Assembly: GCA_021399445.1 (NCBI GenBank)
Contig: JAJTUQ010000005.1
Coordinates: 4,340,001-4,404,000, forward strand
From: Xylogone sp. PMI_703
Taxonomy: Eukaryota; Ascomycota; Leotiomycetes
Direction: 5' to 3'
DNA length: 64,000 nucleotides
Below the pieces are notes generated by a model that ran no database searches, had not been told where the DNA came from, and saw nothing but the letters and a program-made list of their open reading frames with translations. The position numbers and the translations under genes were made by a program. Positions 53,344-63,250 of the stretch are shown here, one piece after another (position 1 is the first letter of the stretch; each line of letters starts with the position of its first letter).

Positions 53344-53973
53344 ATGGATCTACGACACCCCTCCTCTCCTTATTACCACCACCCTCCTCCTCCCTCTCAA
53401 GATCCTCGTGAGAGGGCCGCGGCTCAGAGCCTCATGTCTTTCTATGACAGGGGCGGCAACCACGAAGCTCCTTCAGTGCATAATGCCCCCGGAAGGTCGC
53501 AGTATCCTTCTCCAACCAGCTTCGATCCTGCCACCAATAGCGCTGCCAGTGCGAGTAGCTCGAGTTCTATCACCGTTGCCCATCCTGCCGCTGCCATATC
53601 CTCCACCACTCCCCCTGCCTCTCGAGGTCGTCGAGAACAGGACGACGCCGAGCTAAAGCGGATGCGGAACACAGCAGCTAGCGCACGATTTCGTGCCAAG
53701 AAGAAGAAAAGAGAAGAATCCCTCGAGCGAGCAGCAAAGGAGAAGCGAGAGCGGTTGGCCGTCCTAGAAGATAGGATACAGCAGCTCGAAACGGAGAACC
53801 AGTGGTTGAAAGACCTGATTCTAGAGAAGCATGATAAACTGAAGTCACGAGCCACGCAGGACAAGGGGAAAGAGAAGGAAAAGGAAGAAAGCGAGGATAA
53901 TAAGAGTAATAAGAATGAAGAAGAAGATCCTGAGAGGAAAGGTCGTGAACGGAAGGACGGTGTTGGGACGTAG
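53344..53973 (+). CDS. bZIP transcription factor, CYS3/MetR/Zip1-like
   Basis: Single exon, 209 aa. Pro/His-rich and Ser/Ala-rich N-terminal half, then a basic region at about 105-127 (RMRNTAASARFRAKKKKREE) and a leucine-zipper segment (LAVLEDRIQQLETENQWLKDLI). The RRNTAASARFR-type basic region and IQQLETEN-WLK zipper are the hallmarks of the N. crassa CYS3 / A. nidulans MetR group that controls sulfur assimilation. The C-terminus is a Lys/Glu-rich tail of about 40 residues. It may be MetR itself or a paralog; the protein is shorter than classical MetR. A TauD dioxygenase gene lies 4 kb to the left, a plausible target type. Confidence 0.85.
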   Translation: MDLRHPSSPYYHHPPPPSQDPRERAAAQSLMSFYDRGGNHEAPSVHNAPGRSQYPSPTSFDPATNSAASASSSSSITVAHPAAAISSTTPPASRGRREQDDAELKRMRNTAASARFRAKKKKREESLERAAKEKRERLAVLEDRIQQLETENQWLKDLILEKHDKLKSRATQDKGKEKEKEESEDNKSNKNEEEDPERKGRERKDGVGT

Positions 53974-54655
53974 AAAGACTAAAATATTTGAGGGAAGTTC
54001 CAGGAGTTGGGTCACTTTCTCACTTTGGGCTAGGACCAGATAATACCTTTTGCTTTCTTTCTTAAACATGTCTTGATTAAACTGGAAAGCGACGCGCAAC
54101 ATTTACAGGAAGAGACTCTCTTGGTTAATCGGTAATTTTGGGTTATATTGGTATTTCCTTGTTGGAGTCAGGCAAAGCATGAGAGGACAATTGGCCGTGG
54201 GATCTCGTTTATGGTTAGGTTAGAGAAGATAGGATTGTCTCGAAGTCAAATCAAGGATTATTTTCCTTCCGAACAAGATTCGTGCCTGTGTGCGTAATGT
54301 CTGTCATGCTGAGATGTCAAAAGAAGAATCACCGGAAATTTTTCAAGAAAAAGAAAAACTTAAATGGAGGGATTGTAACGCGAGTGAGTTTATGTTCATA
54401 AGCTGTAATGTGGAGGTTGGGATCGCGCGCGCGTGTGTTACTCATCCATTTTCATCCACTAGTAGGTAGGTAATTCTAACATAATATATATAGTAGTCAT
54501 CATCTCTTTTCTTTGGAAGGGTTTTACTTCTTGCGATCACTAAGAAATCGAGAAAGATGAGTTAGCCTAAGTCATGTGTTTCGCAAGAAAAAGCAAAATA
54601 CGGGCATGAAAAACAAAGGTATTCTTATAAAGGCTGGGTTTTGGTGTGGGCGCGC
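53974..54655. other. Intergenic between converging genes
   Basis: Contains only 3' flanks of the bZIP and calcineurin genes; a CG-alternating GCGCGCGCG tract occurs near 54425-54433. No gene seen. Confidence 0.55.
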
Positions 54656-56475
54656 TTACGTGCTCAACCGTCTTGACAGCTGCTGTAGCCCCTTGTCATT
54701 CTCCGCCTCCCTAGCCGCCCGCTCCAGCGCTTGGGCTCGGCCTTCCTCACTCTGTCGGGTCACTTCCTCGTGACTAGGCGGCAGTCTTTCGTTCTGGAGG
54801 TCAACCTTTCTGGCATCCTCGAAGGTGCTGATAGCATTCTTGATTCCTTCTGCGCCCAACATCAGTGTTCCAGCTGGGAGTCGTCCACCAGATGCGGTCT
54901 TCAACTCAGTAATACTCTCGGACTCTTCGCGGAGAACCTGGAATACTCGGGAGAGACGTCCAATAGCAAGAATCTTGTTCCGAATAGCTTTCTTCTTAGC
55001 TTCGATTGTCTCGGCATCGGAGCCGGCTGGAGGAGAGACCGGTGCTGGAGATGTGGATGACGGTGTGTTATCATCCTTGAGTTCATCCTCGGAGCAAGTG
55101 CTTAAGATCGCAATGAGCATGTCTGTAATCTTCTCGCCGACGAATGGAAGTGACCAGGTAAAGACGTCCATGAAATTGGGTAGCCAATATGGATGGGGTG
55201 TGCAGTTGAACTGTCTGATGTTCATGACGTTGTTCTCATACTTTAGAACGGCCGCTTTGTTATTATAGACGTCTAGGTAATTAGGAGCCGAGAAAATGGT
55301 CATAACACTAGGGAATCCGGTGGTTCGTGTCTTGCGATACATTCTATAACCCGCATCTTGCGCCTCGTGAGCTCGAATGATGGAAAGCAGATTGTTTTTC
55401 TCTAGGAAATTGCATGCGGCAGGGTACGAGAAGAAATATGAACATCCTCGAACATGATTGTGAACAAAATACTCGGACGATTTTTCTTGTCCAAATTCTT
55501 CCAGTGGATCGGCCCAGAGGATATCACACATTAATCCGTGAGTAGGTGGTTCGCGGAATCGGTCAATCTGAATTGCGTTAGTAAAAAATATGGATAGACA
55601 AGGTCATGGGAGTTTTATAATAGCTTACGCCTTTCAAGTCATCCAAGGTATGTAATTCTGGACTTAGCCCACCATGGATACACAAAAATTGCTTATTCAT
55701 GACTGCAGCCAGCGGTAGGGCACAGAACGACTCCATGCAGGCTTCGTAAACTTTCTCCGAGTATTTGTGCTTGCATTCGAGTTTGAATGTGAAGTAATCT
55801 GTCAAGTGCCTGCACTCGTGGTTACCTCGCAGCAGCCAGAGCGTGTTGGGATACCAAATCTTCAGAGACCATAGATAGAGGACACATTCGATGCTGAAGT
55901 ACCCTCGATCGACGTAATCGCCAAGGAAGAGATATCTCGTCTCAGCTGGGTCACCGCCAACTTCAAATAGTTTCATTAAATCATAATACTGCCCATGGAC
56001 ATCACCGCAAACCGTAATCGGCGCATCCATCTCAAGCAAGTTGGGTTCCTGTTTAAGGATTTTTGTTCCCTCTTCGATGATATACAATGCTTGTTCTTCA
56101 GTTAGGCGTCCTTCTCTGTAGAAATGTCTCTTCAAGAACTGTAGATTTGGTTTTGTGCTGTCCTCGGGAGAGAAGAATTGTTCATCCGTTGGAGGGTGCA
56201 TGGCAGGTGCTTGTACATCTGCACAGAATCATATTAGCAAAGCGTGCCCCTAATAGTGACATAAAGAGGGGGGCGACTGATGGCAATGACATACCCTTGC
56301 AGACTCTTTCCATTGTGCTTACTTGGGTACCATCTTCCATTGTATGCAACGTGAAGTCGATCTCTGGTACTGGCTTTTTCTGACTTATGGCTCGAAGAGC
56401 GTTATCGACTTGAGTGTTGCGGCTCTCAGCCTCCTCCACAGGGGGAGGAGTGACTTGCACTTCTTCGGCATCCAT
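54656..56475 (-). CDS. cnaA: Calcineurin catalytic subunit A (PP2B)
   Basis: Ca2+/calmodulin-dependent Ser/Thr phosphatase that acts on Crz1-type factors in stress, growth and virulence. Exons (minus): 56475-56295, 56218-55629 and 55567-54656 (560 aa). Metal-site motifs [17 protein letters not shown] and LRGNHECR are intact. The calcineurin B-binding helix follows the catalytic domain ([20 protein letters not shown]). Next are the calmodulin-binding region ([20 protein letters not shown]) and an autoinhibitory-type segment ([17 protein letters not shown]). Between them lies a Pro/Ser-rich stretch ([16 protein letters not shown]), a fungal insertion typically subject to phosphorylation. The intron branch TACTAAC before the last exon is textbook. 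Confidence 0.96.
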
Positions 56476-56979
56476 CTTCGAAGCTGGAGAGTAGATGATG
56501 ACTTTCGTCGATTAAAGGATCAACTGCAACGGATAGGTTGAAGTCTGTCTTCGACGTCCTCAAAGGGAGTACTGAAGTGGTAGGGTCGTGTGACAGTACT
56601 AGCACTTCAAGAGAGGAAGCCTTAGTACACACGAGCAGCTGGATAAGTAAGCAGGGTCGGTGAACGAGCGAGTGGATCCTTTTCAGCCTGACGATCCTAA
56701 GGTAGTAGGTCCAAGAATTAACCCCTTTTATTCATTAAGTCGTAAAATAACAATCTAGCAATCTCGTGGGCGGGAGCTGAACGTCGAGCGGTGTTGGGTT
56801 GCGACGATGAGCGGCAGCGATAATAATGTGTGAACCATGCGGGCGAGGTTGATTTTGGTCGGCACGACGCTAGTGTGCGGTAACAAGGGTCCAGCTAAAG
56901 GCTCCAGCCCGCTGGCTAGAAGCTGAGAACCTCGCTGTTTCATCGTCGAATCCTCCCATTCAGCCTTCCTCGCTCTCGC
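56476..56979. other. Divergent intergenic region
   Basis: Upstream of calcineurin A (minus) and of the small gene at 56980 (plus). No coding frame or recognised element. Confidence 0.5.
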
Positions 56980-57883
56980 ATGTTTACCACGCGTCTTCCA
57001 GCCAGGACTGGTATATGAGTGTAACTTTTACTTACCTCCACTGTTGATTTCACCCGCTACTGCACATAGGGTTTGTGTAAGGCTGTCCCTCCGCCTTACC
57101 GCGTGGGGCTGTGGCTGTGCTCTGCATCCTGATCACATATCCTGCGAGTCTCCGTACCTGACTAGTGCACGTTATTCCTTCTGTTGCGGCGTGGATGTTA
57201 ACATCGGCTTCAAGTAAGCGGTGACATCTGCATAATTGCAACTGAAAGGCGAAAAAGGACGTTGGGGAAACGATGCATGAAGACCGTTGGTGCTATTCAC
57301 AGCCTCCCGCTAGACTACCTAGAGCTAACTCAGTGCAGGCTCCCACCCTCTCCTAGCACAACTCCCACTGACAGTATCTCCCTTTGTTTCTCTTCCTACA
57401 GCTACGACACTTCCATACACATATAAGACACTTCCATCCACCCTCCCACCATCCTCCACTGGCTCGACAACCGGCGGGCAAGAAAGGCCTCAATATGTAG
57501 TATCACAGAGCGGACATGCTGCGCATCCAGACGAAATAATAGAATCATGTAAGGCATTACAGGCATATATTCAAAAGGTTCAAGACGATGCGGATAGAGA
57601 ATTGAAAGCATGGGAAGATGCAATCGCAGCTAGAGACTTAGCGGAAAAGCGACGAGTAGCCCCAGGCTGGCTTGATAGCGATACCCATATATTGGAGCCA
57701 GAGAGGAAGTCAGCCATTGCCGGTGCCTCTGGATCTGCCTCTGCTCTGCAGCAGAATATCATGGACGTGAATATGACAAGTGCTGAGGCAACGGGTCTGA
57801 AACAGATACCCACAGCAAACCCTAATTCAGAGGGCGAAGAGCTCGATAGGGCCTTCGGAGGACTTGCTCTAAATAACCAGTGA
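56980..57883 (+). CDS. Small conserved protein of unknown function
   Basis: Proposed exons: 56980-57010 (MFTTRLPART..) and 57402-57883 (170 aa). The second exon is clearly coding: Pro/Thr/Ser-rich start, then a helical segment (ESCKALQAYIQKVQDDADRE; ELKAWEDAIAARDLAEKRR), a conserved-looking APGWLDSDTHILEPER, and an acidic end with FGGLALNNQ. The first exon is less sure, because the intron would be 391 nt, long for this genome, with a weak GTATAT donor. An unseen short exon or different start is possible. Helical middle plus short tail motifs suggest a complex subunit; no function is assigned. Confidence 0.6.
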
Positions 57884-58093
57884 TATAATCTAACTACATT
57901 AATGAAATACTTATGAATTCCATAAATATCAGATAGATCATCCAATTTATAGTTAAGAGCGTAGTTCAGCATGTTGTTGTTGCCTCATATATAAGGTCAA
58001 AATGCCCCTCAGGTATCGAACGGGAACCACAATCGTTCGTAGCTTCATGAGCTCTGGAAGCTCGGCATTGACTCTTCAATTGCGCGGGTAGCA

Positions 58094-60067
58094 ATGCCCC
58101 CTAGAGTTCCCAACCTCTCGCCGAAGCGACTAAAGTTGCTTCAACAGAGGATTATTTCCAATGAAGTCCAATTATGCCCCTTCTGCTCTTTATCCAAGGG
58201 TACTCGTGCGACGACGCGACCAAGGCGAAAATCGTTGCAACCTCAGAATAAATCCCGGCTACAGTCGACGTTAGCTACTCCAAGCCAGAGTGATATCAAG
58301 ATTACCCCGGCTGCTGCTCGAGAAAAGCTTCGGATAGCTCTGATCGACCTTCAGAAGCACGCAGGAAGCTATGTCAATATCTCAAGGCTGCAACTTGCAT
58401 TGCGGGGCCTTGATCAGGTTCCAGGACGGGAGACGATCAGGGTAGCAATACTGGGTCTCTCAGAAGGTGGAAATGCTTTAGCAAAGGCAAAAGGGCTCCT
58501 GAGGCTCCTGCTGGCTGACCCTCTTAGCAAAGATCAAGAATGGGAGCAAACTTTGACGAATCACCAAAGTAAAAAACCCCTCCTTATAAAGGTTGGGCAG
58601 CAGATGAAGGTAGATGAGTTTCAACAAGGCAGCAAGCTCCTGGAAGAAATATACGTGTCATCACCATTACTCAATGGCCATAATTTGGAAATACTGGTCT
58701 TGGAAGCGAATCCAGCTCCGCAAAATGCAGATGAAAGAGAAGAAACGATTGCCGATTCTATCCTTACACCAGTTATGGAAATACCAACCTCCAGTACAGG
58801 AAGATACACACCAGTAACCACACCAGTCCATAAGTCTCTCATCGTCGCGGATGGTATTGTAGGCGCCGCATCATTAGTGTCCTATCCAGTCGAACTTGAT
58901 GACCATATCATTGGTACTGCAGTAGATCTACACCTTCCCAGTGGAGAAGACACCAGTTCGCTCCCATTTCGCGTTATCAATGTTTCCTTAGGTACTAATG
59001 CATTAAGATTGTTTCGGGAAAGTCTAGACAACGCCATCCCTTTTGAGCGAGACTGGTTCGCTGCTGGTATTCCGGAGATAATAAAATGGCTACAGGCTGG
59101 CACTGCACCAGAGGAAGGACCTATGAAAGCACCTGTACGAAATCTAATTCACTCGGTGATCACCAATGCGAACAACCAGATAGCCGCAGAGAAGGCTCGC
59201 CGTCTTGAAGCTGCTCTCGAGGAGACTGTATCCACTGCGACATTGGACAACTTAAGGCTGGGTCTTTCTCGGTGGTCCGAACGAGCTCACGGCGAGCTTC
59301 AAAATCAACTGGACATTGCTTTCAGCAGTAAAAGGTGGAGGAAACTTGGATGGTGGAAGTTGTTTTGGCGTGTTGATGATGTCACCATGATCGGTGCCGA
59401 CATCCTCAATCAGAAATTCCTTGTAGATGCAGAAAAGGAGGTTATATACCTAGCCGGCCGGATTCAAGAAGCAGGCGTATTCCGACAACGTGGTCATGTA
59501 TATCCAGCGAACTGGGCTTACAAATCTACATCGGAAGAGGTGAAGGAAGTAAAAATCGGCTCTGCACCTCCAGCACCGAAACTGAGCGACTTGGTTGAGC
59601 CGGTCGAAGAAGAATCAGAATCACAGATTGTGATCAAACCACACCCATGGCCTCTCCACATCCCAACCACGAGAAGGTTCCTTACCCTAGACAGCGTGCC
59701 TGCGCTCCAAGCATTAGCTCAGAAACTTGTGTTACAGACTCTCTCAACATCAGGGATCACATCAATCCTCAGCGGACTCATGTACGTGTCCTCAGTATCC
59801 ACAACAGTATATGAAGCAGGGGTTGTGGCTGCTGTGGGCATCGTCTGGAGTATGAGAAGAATGCAAACAAAATGGGAGACCGCTCGGAAGTACTGGGAGG
59901 GAGAAGTCAGAGAGGAAGGTCGAAAATCCATTCGAAATGTCGAAACGGTGGTTACTCAGGTACTGTCGGAAACTCAGAAGCCTATAGATATTGATGATGG
60001 ATTAAAGGATGCGGAAGAGGCTCTGCGACGCACTGAGGCTGCTCTTGCGCAAGTACCGGAGAAATAA
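58094..60067 (+). CDS. Conserved ascomycete mitochondrial membrane protein
   Basis: Single exon, 657 aa. The N-terminal ~60 residues are rich in Arg/Lys/Ser with almost no acidic residues (RATTRPRRKSLQPQNKSRLQ), a mitochondrial presequence. The middle has a GTP-binding-protein-like layout without an obvious P-loop (LLIKVGQQMK; VADGIVGAASLVSYP), then long helices (TLDNLRLGLSRWSERAHGEL). A hydrophobic double segment lies at about 540-580 (SGITSILSGLMYVSSVSTTV; EAGVVAAVGIVWSMRRMQ), followed by a helical C-terminus. The architecture recalls the fungal mitochondrial inner-membrane family sometimes called Mmc1 (dynamin-like pseudo-GTPase). I offer that only as a possibility. Confidence 0.75.
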   Translation: MPPRVPNLSPKRLKLLQQRIISNEVQLCPFCSLSKGTRATTRPRRKSLQPQNKSRLQSTLATPSQSDIKITPAAAREKLRIALIDLQKHAGSYVNISRLQLALRGLDQVPGRETIRVAILGLSEGGNALAKAKGLLRLLLADPLSKDQEWEQTLTNHQSKKPLLIKVGQQMKVDEFQQGSKLLEEIYVSSPLLNGHNLEILVLEANPAPQNADEREETIADSILTPVMEIPTSSTGRYTPVTTPVHKSLIVADGIVGAASLVSYPVELDDHIIGTAVDLHLPSGEDTSSLPFRVINVSLGTNALRLFRESLDNAIPFERDWFAAGIPEIIKWLQAGTAPEEGPMKAPVRNLIHSVITNANNQIAAEKARRLEAALEETVSTATLDNLRLGLSRWSERAHGELQNQLDIAFSSKRWRKLGWWKLFWRVDDVTMIGADILNQKFLVDAEKEVIYLAGRIQEAGVFRQRGHVYPANWAYKSTSEEVKEVKIGSAPPAPKLSDLVEPVEEESESQIVIKPHPWPLHIPTTRRFLTLDSVPALQALAQKLVLQTLSTSGITSILSGLMYVSSVSTTVYEAGVVAAVGIVWSMRRMQTKWETARKYWEGEVREEGRKSIRNVETVVTQVLSETQKPIDIDDGLKDAEEALRRTEAALAQVPEK

Positions 60068-60426
60068 AGGGAATTGGAGATTTTTGTTCTAGCAGCCTGA
60101 CATAGAACATTTGTGTACTAGTATAATGCCCCTCATTGATATGAAAAAAGCTTCTTCAATCCATGATGCCAGTCAAGTTTGCTGTAGCTCAAGCCATAGA
60201 CTTCGGTTTCAAATCCCTATCAACCAAGACGGAGCAACCCGGTCCATAACAAAACAAGCCAAGCATATGGACTCTGGGCCAAAAGAAACTTTTAGCCCTT
60301 TTTATAAGGATATTAGTACTTAAATCTCTACAAAAGCAATATAGAGGAAAGCCAATACCATATGATCCTCTAATACTTGTAATAAAAGAACATGTACCAC
60401 CTCCCATCTATCATTCCTACCTTCCC
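60068..60426. other. Intergenic between converging genes
   Basis: AT-rich 3' flanks of the neighbouring genes; nothing else seen. Confidence 0.6.
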
Positions 60427-61470
60427 TCATTCCATTCTAGGCCGCTTACTCTCATCCGTATCCCCGTTCGTCTTCCCCTCGCCCTCCTCGCCCTGCTCAA
60501 CCTCATCCCTAGCCCTAACTCTTCCCGCTCCCTCACCTAATCCCTCACCTTCATCACCGCCTCCGATCCAATTCCCCTCCTCGTCAAAATACTCCGACAC
60601 ATTCTCCGCCGTAAACCACCCGCCACTCCCTGGAAACGGCGGTGGAAGACCCCCATCGCTCGCACCCCTCGTCACACCTGGTAGCCCGCTGATTTCCTCG
60701 CCGGGAGCGCCGCCTTCAAAGATTATCCGGCCATCACCACCACCGCTGCCGTCTTCCATGTCTTCGTCACCTTCGGCGGCTGGATCGGGGTGAAGATTTG
60801 AGCAATTTGATACTGCTTCGAAGAGTTTTTGGATTTCGGGAGCAGACGAGGTCTCTGAGGATGTGGTGGTTGTGGTAGGGATTATGGTTAGCTCTATGGT
60901 ATCGAACTCGTCTTCTTCTGAGGCGGCGTATGGATCTGAGAGGTCGAGTTGCATGTATAGACCTTGGACTTGCTGGGCGGGGTTAGATGGATCGGCTCGG
61001 GTCTGTATTGCGTGCAGTGAGATTGCTGGGTATGGGAGCGAGATTCCTGTCGAGAGGGTGGTGTTGAAGATTGTTAAGTTTCTGGTTTGTGAAACAAAAG
61101 ATATCTTGTTAGTCTGGATTTTTTTAAGACATTGGAATATTAATTAAGTAAAGTAAAGAAAAGAAAGGGATTGTTTGATGACTTACTCCGAGTTCACATA
61201 TATATCTACAACTTCCGTCACCATAGGCTCCTCCATGGAGGTATCATCGTCATCTCCTGTGTTACCAGAAGCTGAGGGCTGCTGCTCATCCTGCTTGAAT
61301 ATTGGAAGGCTCGATGTCTGGCTCTGAGGTGCTATGACATGTACACCTGATGCATGGTAGTGTAGGACAGGTTTTGCGCCAAAGAAGGTTGTGGGTGTTT
61401 GTGACTGATGCTCGGCTAGGGTCGTGAAGGAGTCGAGAAGAGGCGCATCACGAATTGTGGTTGGCAACAT
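60427..61470 (-). CDS. pICln / Voldacs-domain protein (methylosome-type)
   Basis: Exons (minus): 61470-61187 and 61081-60427 (312 aa); intron GTAAGT to ACCAG, 105 nt. The start is the ATG giving MLPTTIRDAP; the open frame continues upstream but has no ATG. The PH-like pICln fold is visible: FFGAKPVLHYHASGVHVIAP, VDIYVNSENLTIFNTTLSTG, ISLPYPAISLHAIQT, GLYMQLDL and IELTIIP. Long acidic/Gly loops (DGSGGGDGRIIFEGG; GGGDEGEGLGEGAG) and the C-terminal KRPRME tail complete it. pICln proteins chaperone Sm proteins for the PRMT5 methylosome; in yeast the relative is Lot5. That role is inferred from family membership. Confidence 0.85.
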
Positions 61471-62141
61471 CTCAACAGAAAAGATTTTTGTACAGGTAAA
61501 AGGTAAAAGTGAGATTGGTGTGTCTGGTTGGGAATTTAAGGTGAACGGAGAGATTGACGTATCTGAAGACGGATGCAGGCACTCAATTTGGTGAAGTGAT
61601 GTTGGCAAGGCTGAAGGGAGCTTCGACTGCCCCGCGGACAATATTTTTTAGGTACCTAATTCATCCTAGTGCGTGGTGGGTTGGCTGCCGCAGGAACGGT
61701 CCGCTGGGATTAGCAAGAGTGCAAGGCTGGCAAGGCTGATAGCTGCAGACTTTCGTACCCTTCTCGGCTCGCCGGTAATATCTGGGATGGAAGATGCAGC
61801 ATATTCACGCTACATCTTCCGTAATTTGATAAATGATAGCTAGCTGATGGTATAAATCTAAATTGAAAGCGGGGTAGTAGTTTGAGTCATTCGGCCAATA
61901 CCATGCTAGCCAGCACCTACATTATTATAGTTATACTAATACCCAGCATAGTCAATGCTAAAAGAGGTTTCTAACGATATATCCTAGACATGAAGGTAAT
62001 AGTTCTAAGATCTCAACTTTCTAATTATTACAGATAGATCTCCAAAAACCGATACTAGGCTCAGCTATTTCGGAAGACTCCCATCCGAAATATACTGCTA
62101 GACCAGACACCATAGATCCAGATATCTATCCACCATTCACC
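61471..62141. other. Divergent intergenic region
   Basis: Upstream of the pICln-type gene (minus) and of the acetyltransferase gene (plus). AT-rich in 61800-62040; no coding frame supported. Confidence 0.5.
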
Positions 62142-62894
62142 ATGGCCGATAGAGATAACCAATATATTACGTTGGAATTAGTAGAAGAGAAAGACATTAT
62201 GACACTAGCGCAGATGTCAGAAGATGCCTTCGCTACCGATGCCAACACTCAGCTGAAATACCTCGGCAAACCAAAAGGTACCTTTGCCAAAGGTATGGCA
62301 GAAGGTATTAGATCATGGTTTGCACAACCAGACCGTTGCACGGTGCTCAAGGCTGTAGACACATCTTCGTCAAACAGAGAGATCACAGGATGGGTGTGTT
62401 GGGTTTTCTCAAAAGACCGGAACCAAGCTTCCATACCTGTTTCTACTCCTGTTACTGCCCCTCCTTCCAACACTGAGAGCATCCCCATACGAGAAGATGC
62501 GGAGAGGTCGTCGCGACTAAAGGATTCTAATAGATCTAAAGCCGAGAGATTGGAAGAACTAACAAGCAAGGACCTCGAGCGAATGATGGGCGTCCTCATG
62601 CCACCAGGAACAAAGTGCATGTATATTGGCTCAGTTATTGTAGACCCGAAGCATCAAGGGCATGGAGTAGGTACGAAGTTGATCCAATGGGGTACTCGGA
62701 AAGCGGATGAAGCTGGTGCTTTTGCTTGGGTCCACTCAAGTGAGGCTGGAGCACCTAGGTTTGAGAAACAGGGTTTTAAGGAAGTCGCAAGGTTTGAGGT
62801 GGATTTGGATCAATATGCTGACAGTTCACGTGAGGATGGTTCTAACTGGGGAACGTATATATTTCGTTATCTGAAGAGGGCGCCAAGGAGTTAG
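62142..62894 (+). CDS. GNAT-family N-acetyltransferase
   Basis: Single exon, 250 aa, start in CACCATGGC. An N-terminal LVEEKDIMTLAQMSEDAF helix and a GWVCWVF strand precede a Ser-rich loop (about 100-135). The acetyl-CoA motif then appears: YIGSVIVDPKHQGHGVGTKL (Q-x-x-G-x-G/A pattern as QGHGVG), followed by the AWVHSSEAGAPRFEKQGFKE strand-helix typical of fungal GNATs acting on small molecules or uncharacterised substrates. There is no targeting signal. Neighbours give no substrate clue. Confidence 0.88.
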   Translation: MADRDNQYITLELVEEKDIMTLAQMSEDAFATDANTQLKYLGKPKGTFAKGMAEGIRSWFAQPDRCTVLKAVDTSSSNREITGWVCWVFSKDRNQASIPVSTPVTAPPSNTESIPIREDAERSSRLKDSNRSKAERLEELTSKDLERMMGVLMPPGTKCMYIGSVIVDPKHQGHGVGTKLIQWGTRKADEAGAFAWVHSSEAGAPRFEKQGFKEVARFEVDLDQYADSSREDGSNWGTYIFRYLKRAPRS

Positions 62895-63250
62895 GATTGC
62901 CAAACGGATTAACAAATACGCTGTTTATTTTTATAAACAGGGTCCTAGATCCTTAGTTAGATATCCCGACAAAAGATTCCCTATAGATGCAGTTGCTGCT
63001 GGTCCATCCCACGTAGTTGAATTGCCGTAAATCTAAATCGGTAAATGGTAATGAAGTGAGCGCTAGAAACTCATAAGTAATATATAGACAACACAAGTAG
63101 TTTTTTAGAACGCCCGATATTGATGCACACTCCGTCTCGTCCCTGTCCCCAATGATTAAACCGTCCATGCAATGTCCAAAAGACCATGTAACTGCGTAAC
63201 GCTACCCTGAACTCCATGCCGTTGGAAATGAAAATATGCGCCGGGTATCG
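62895..63250. other. Intergenic between converging genes
   Basis: 3' flanks only. Confidence 0.6.

Noticed and set aside
57995..58060. tRNA-like segment with TATCGAACGGGAACC
   Set aside because: The stems around it do not pair; overlaps the promoter of the next gene.
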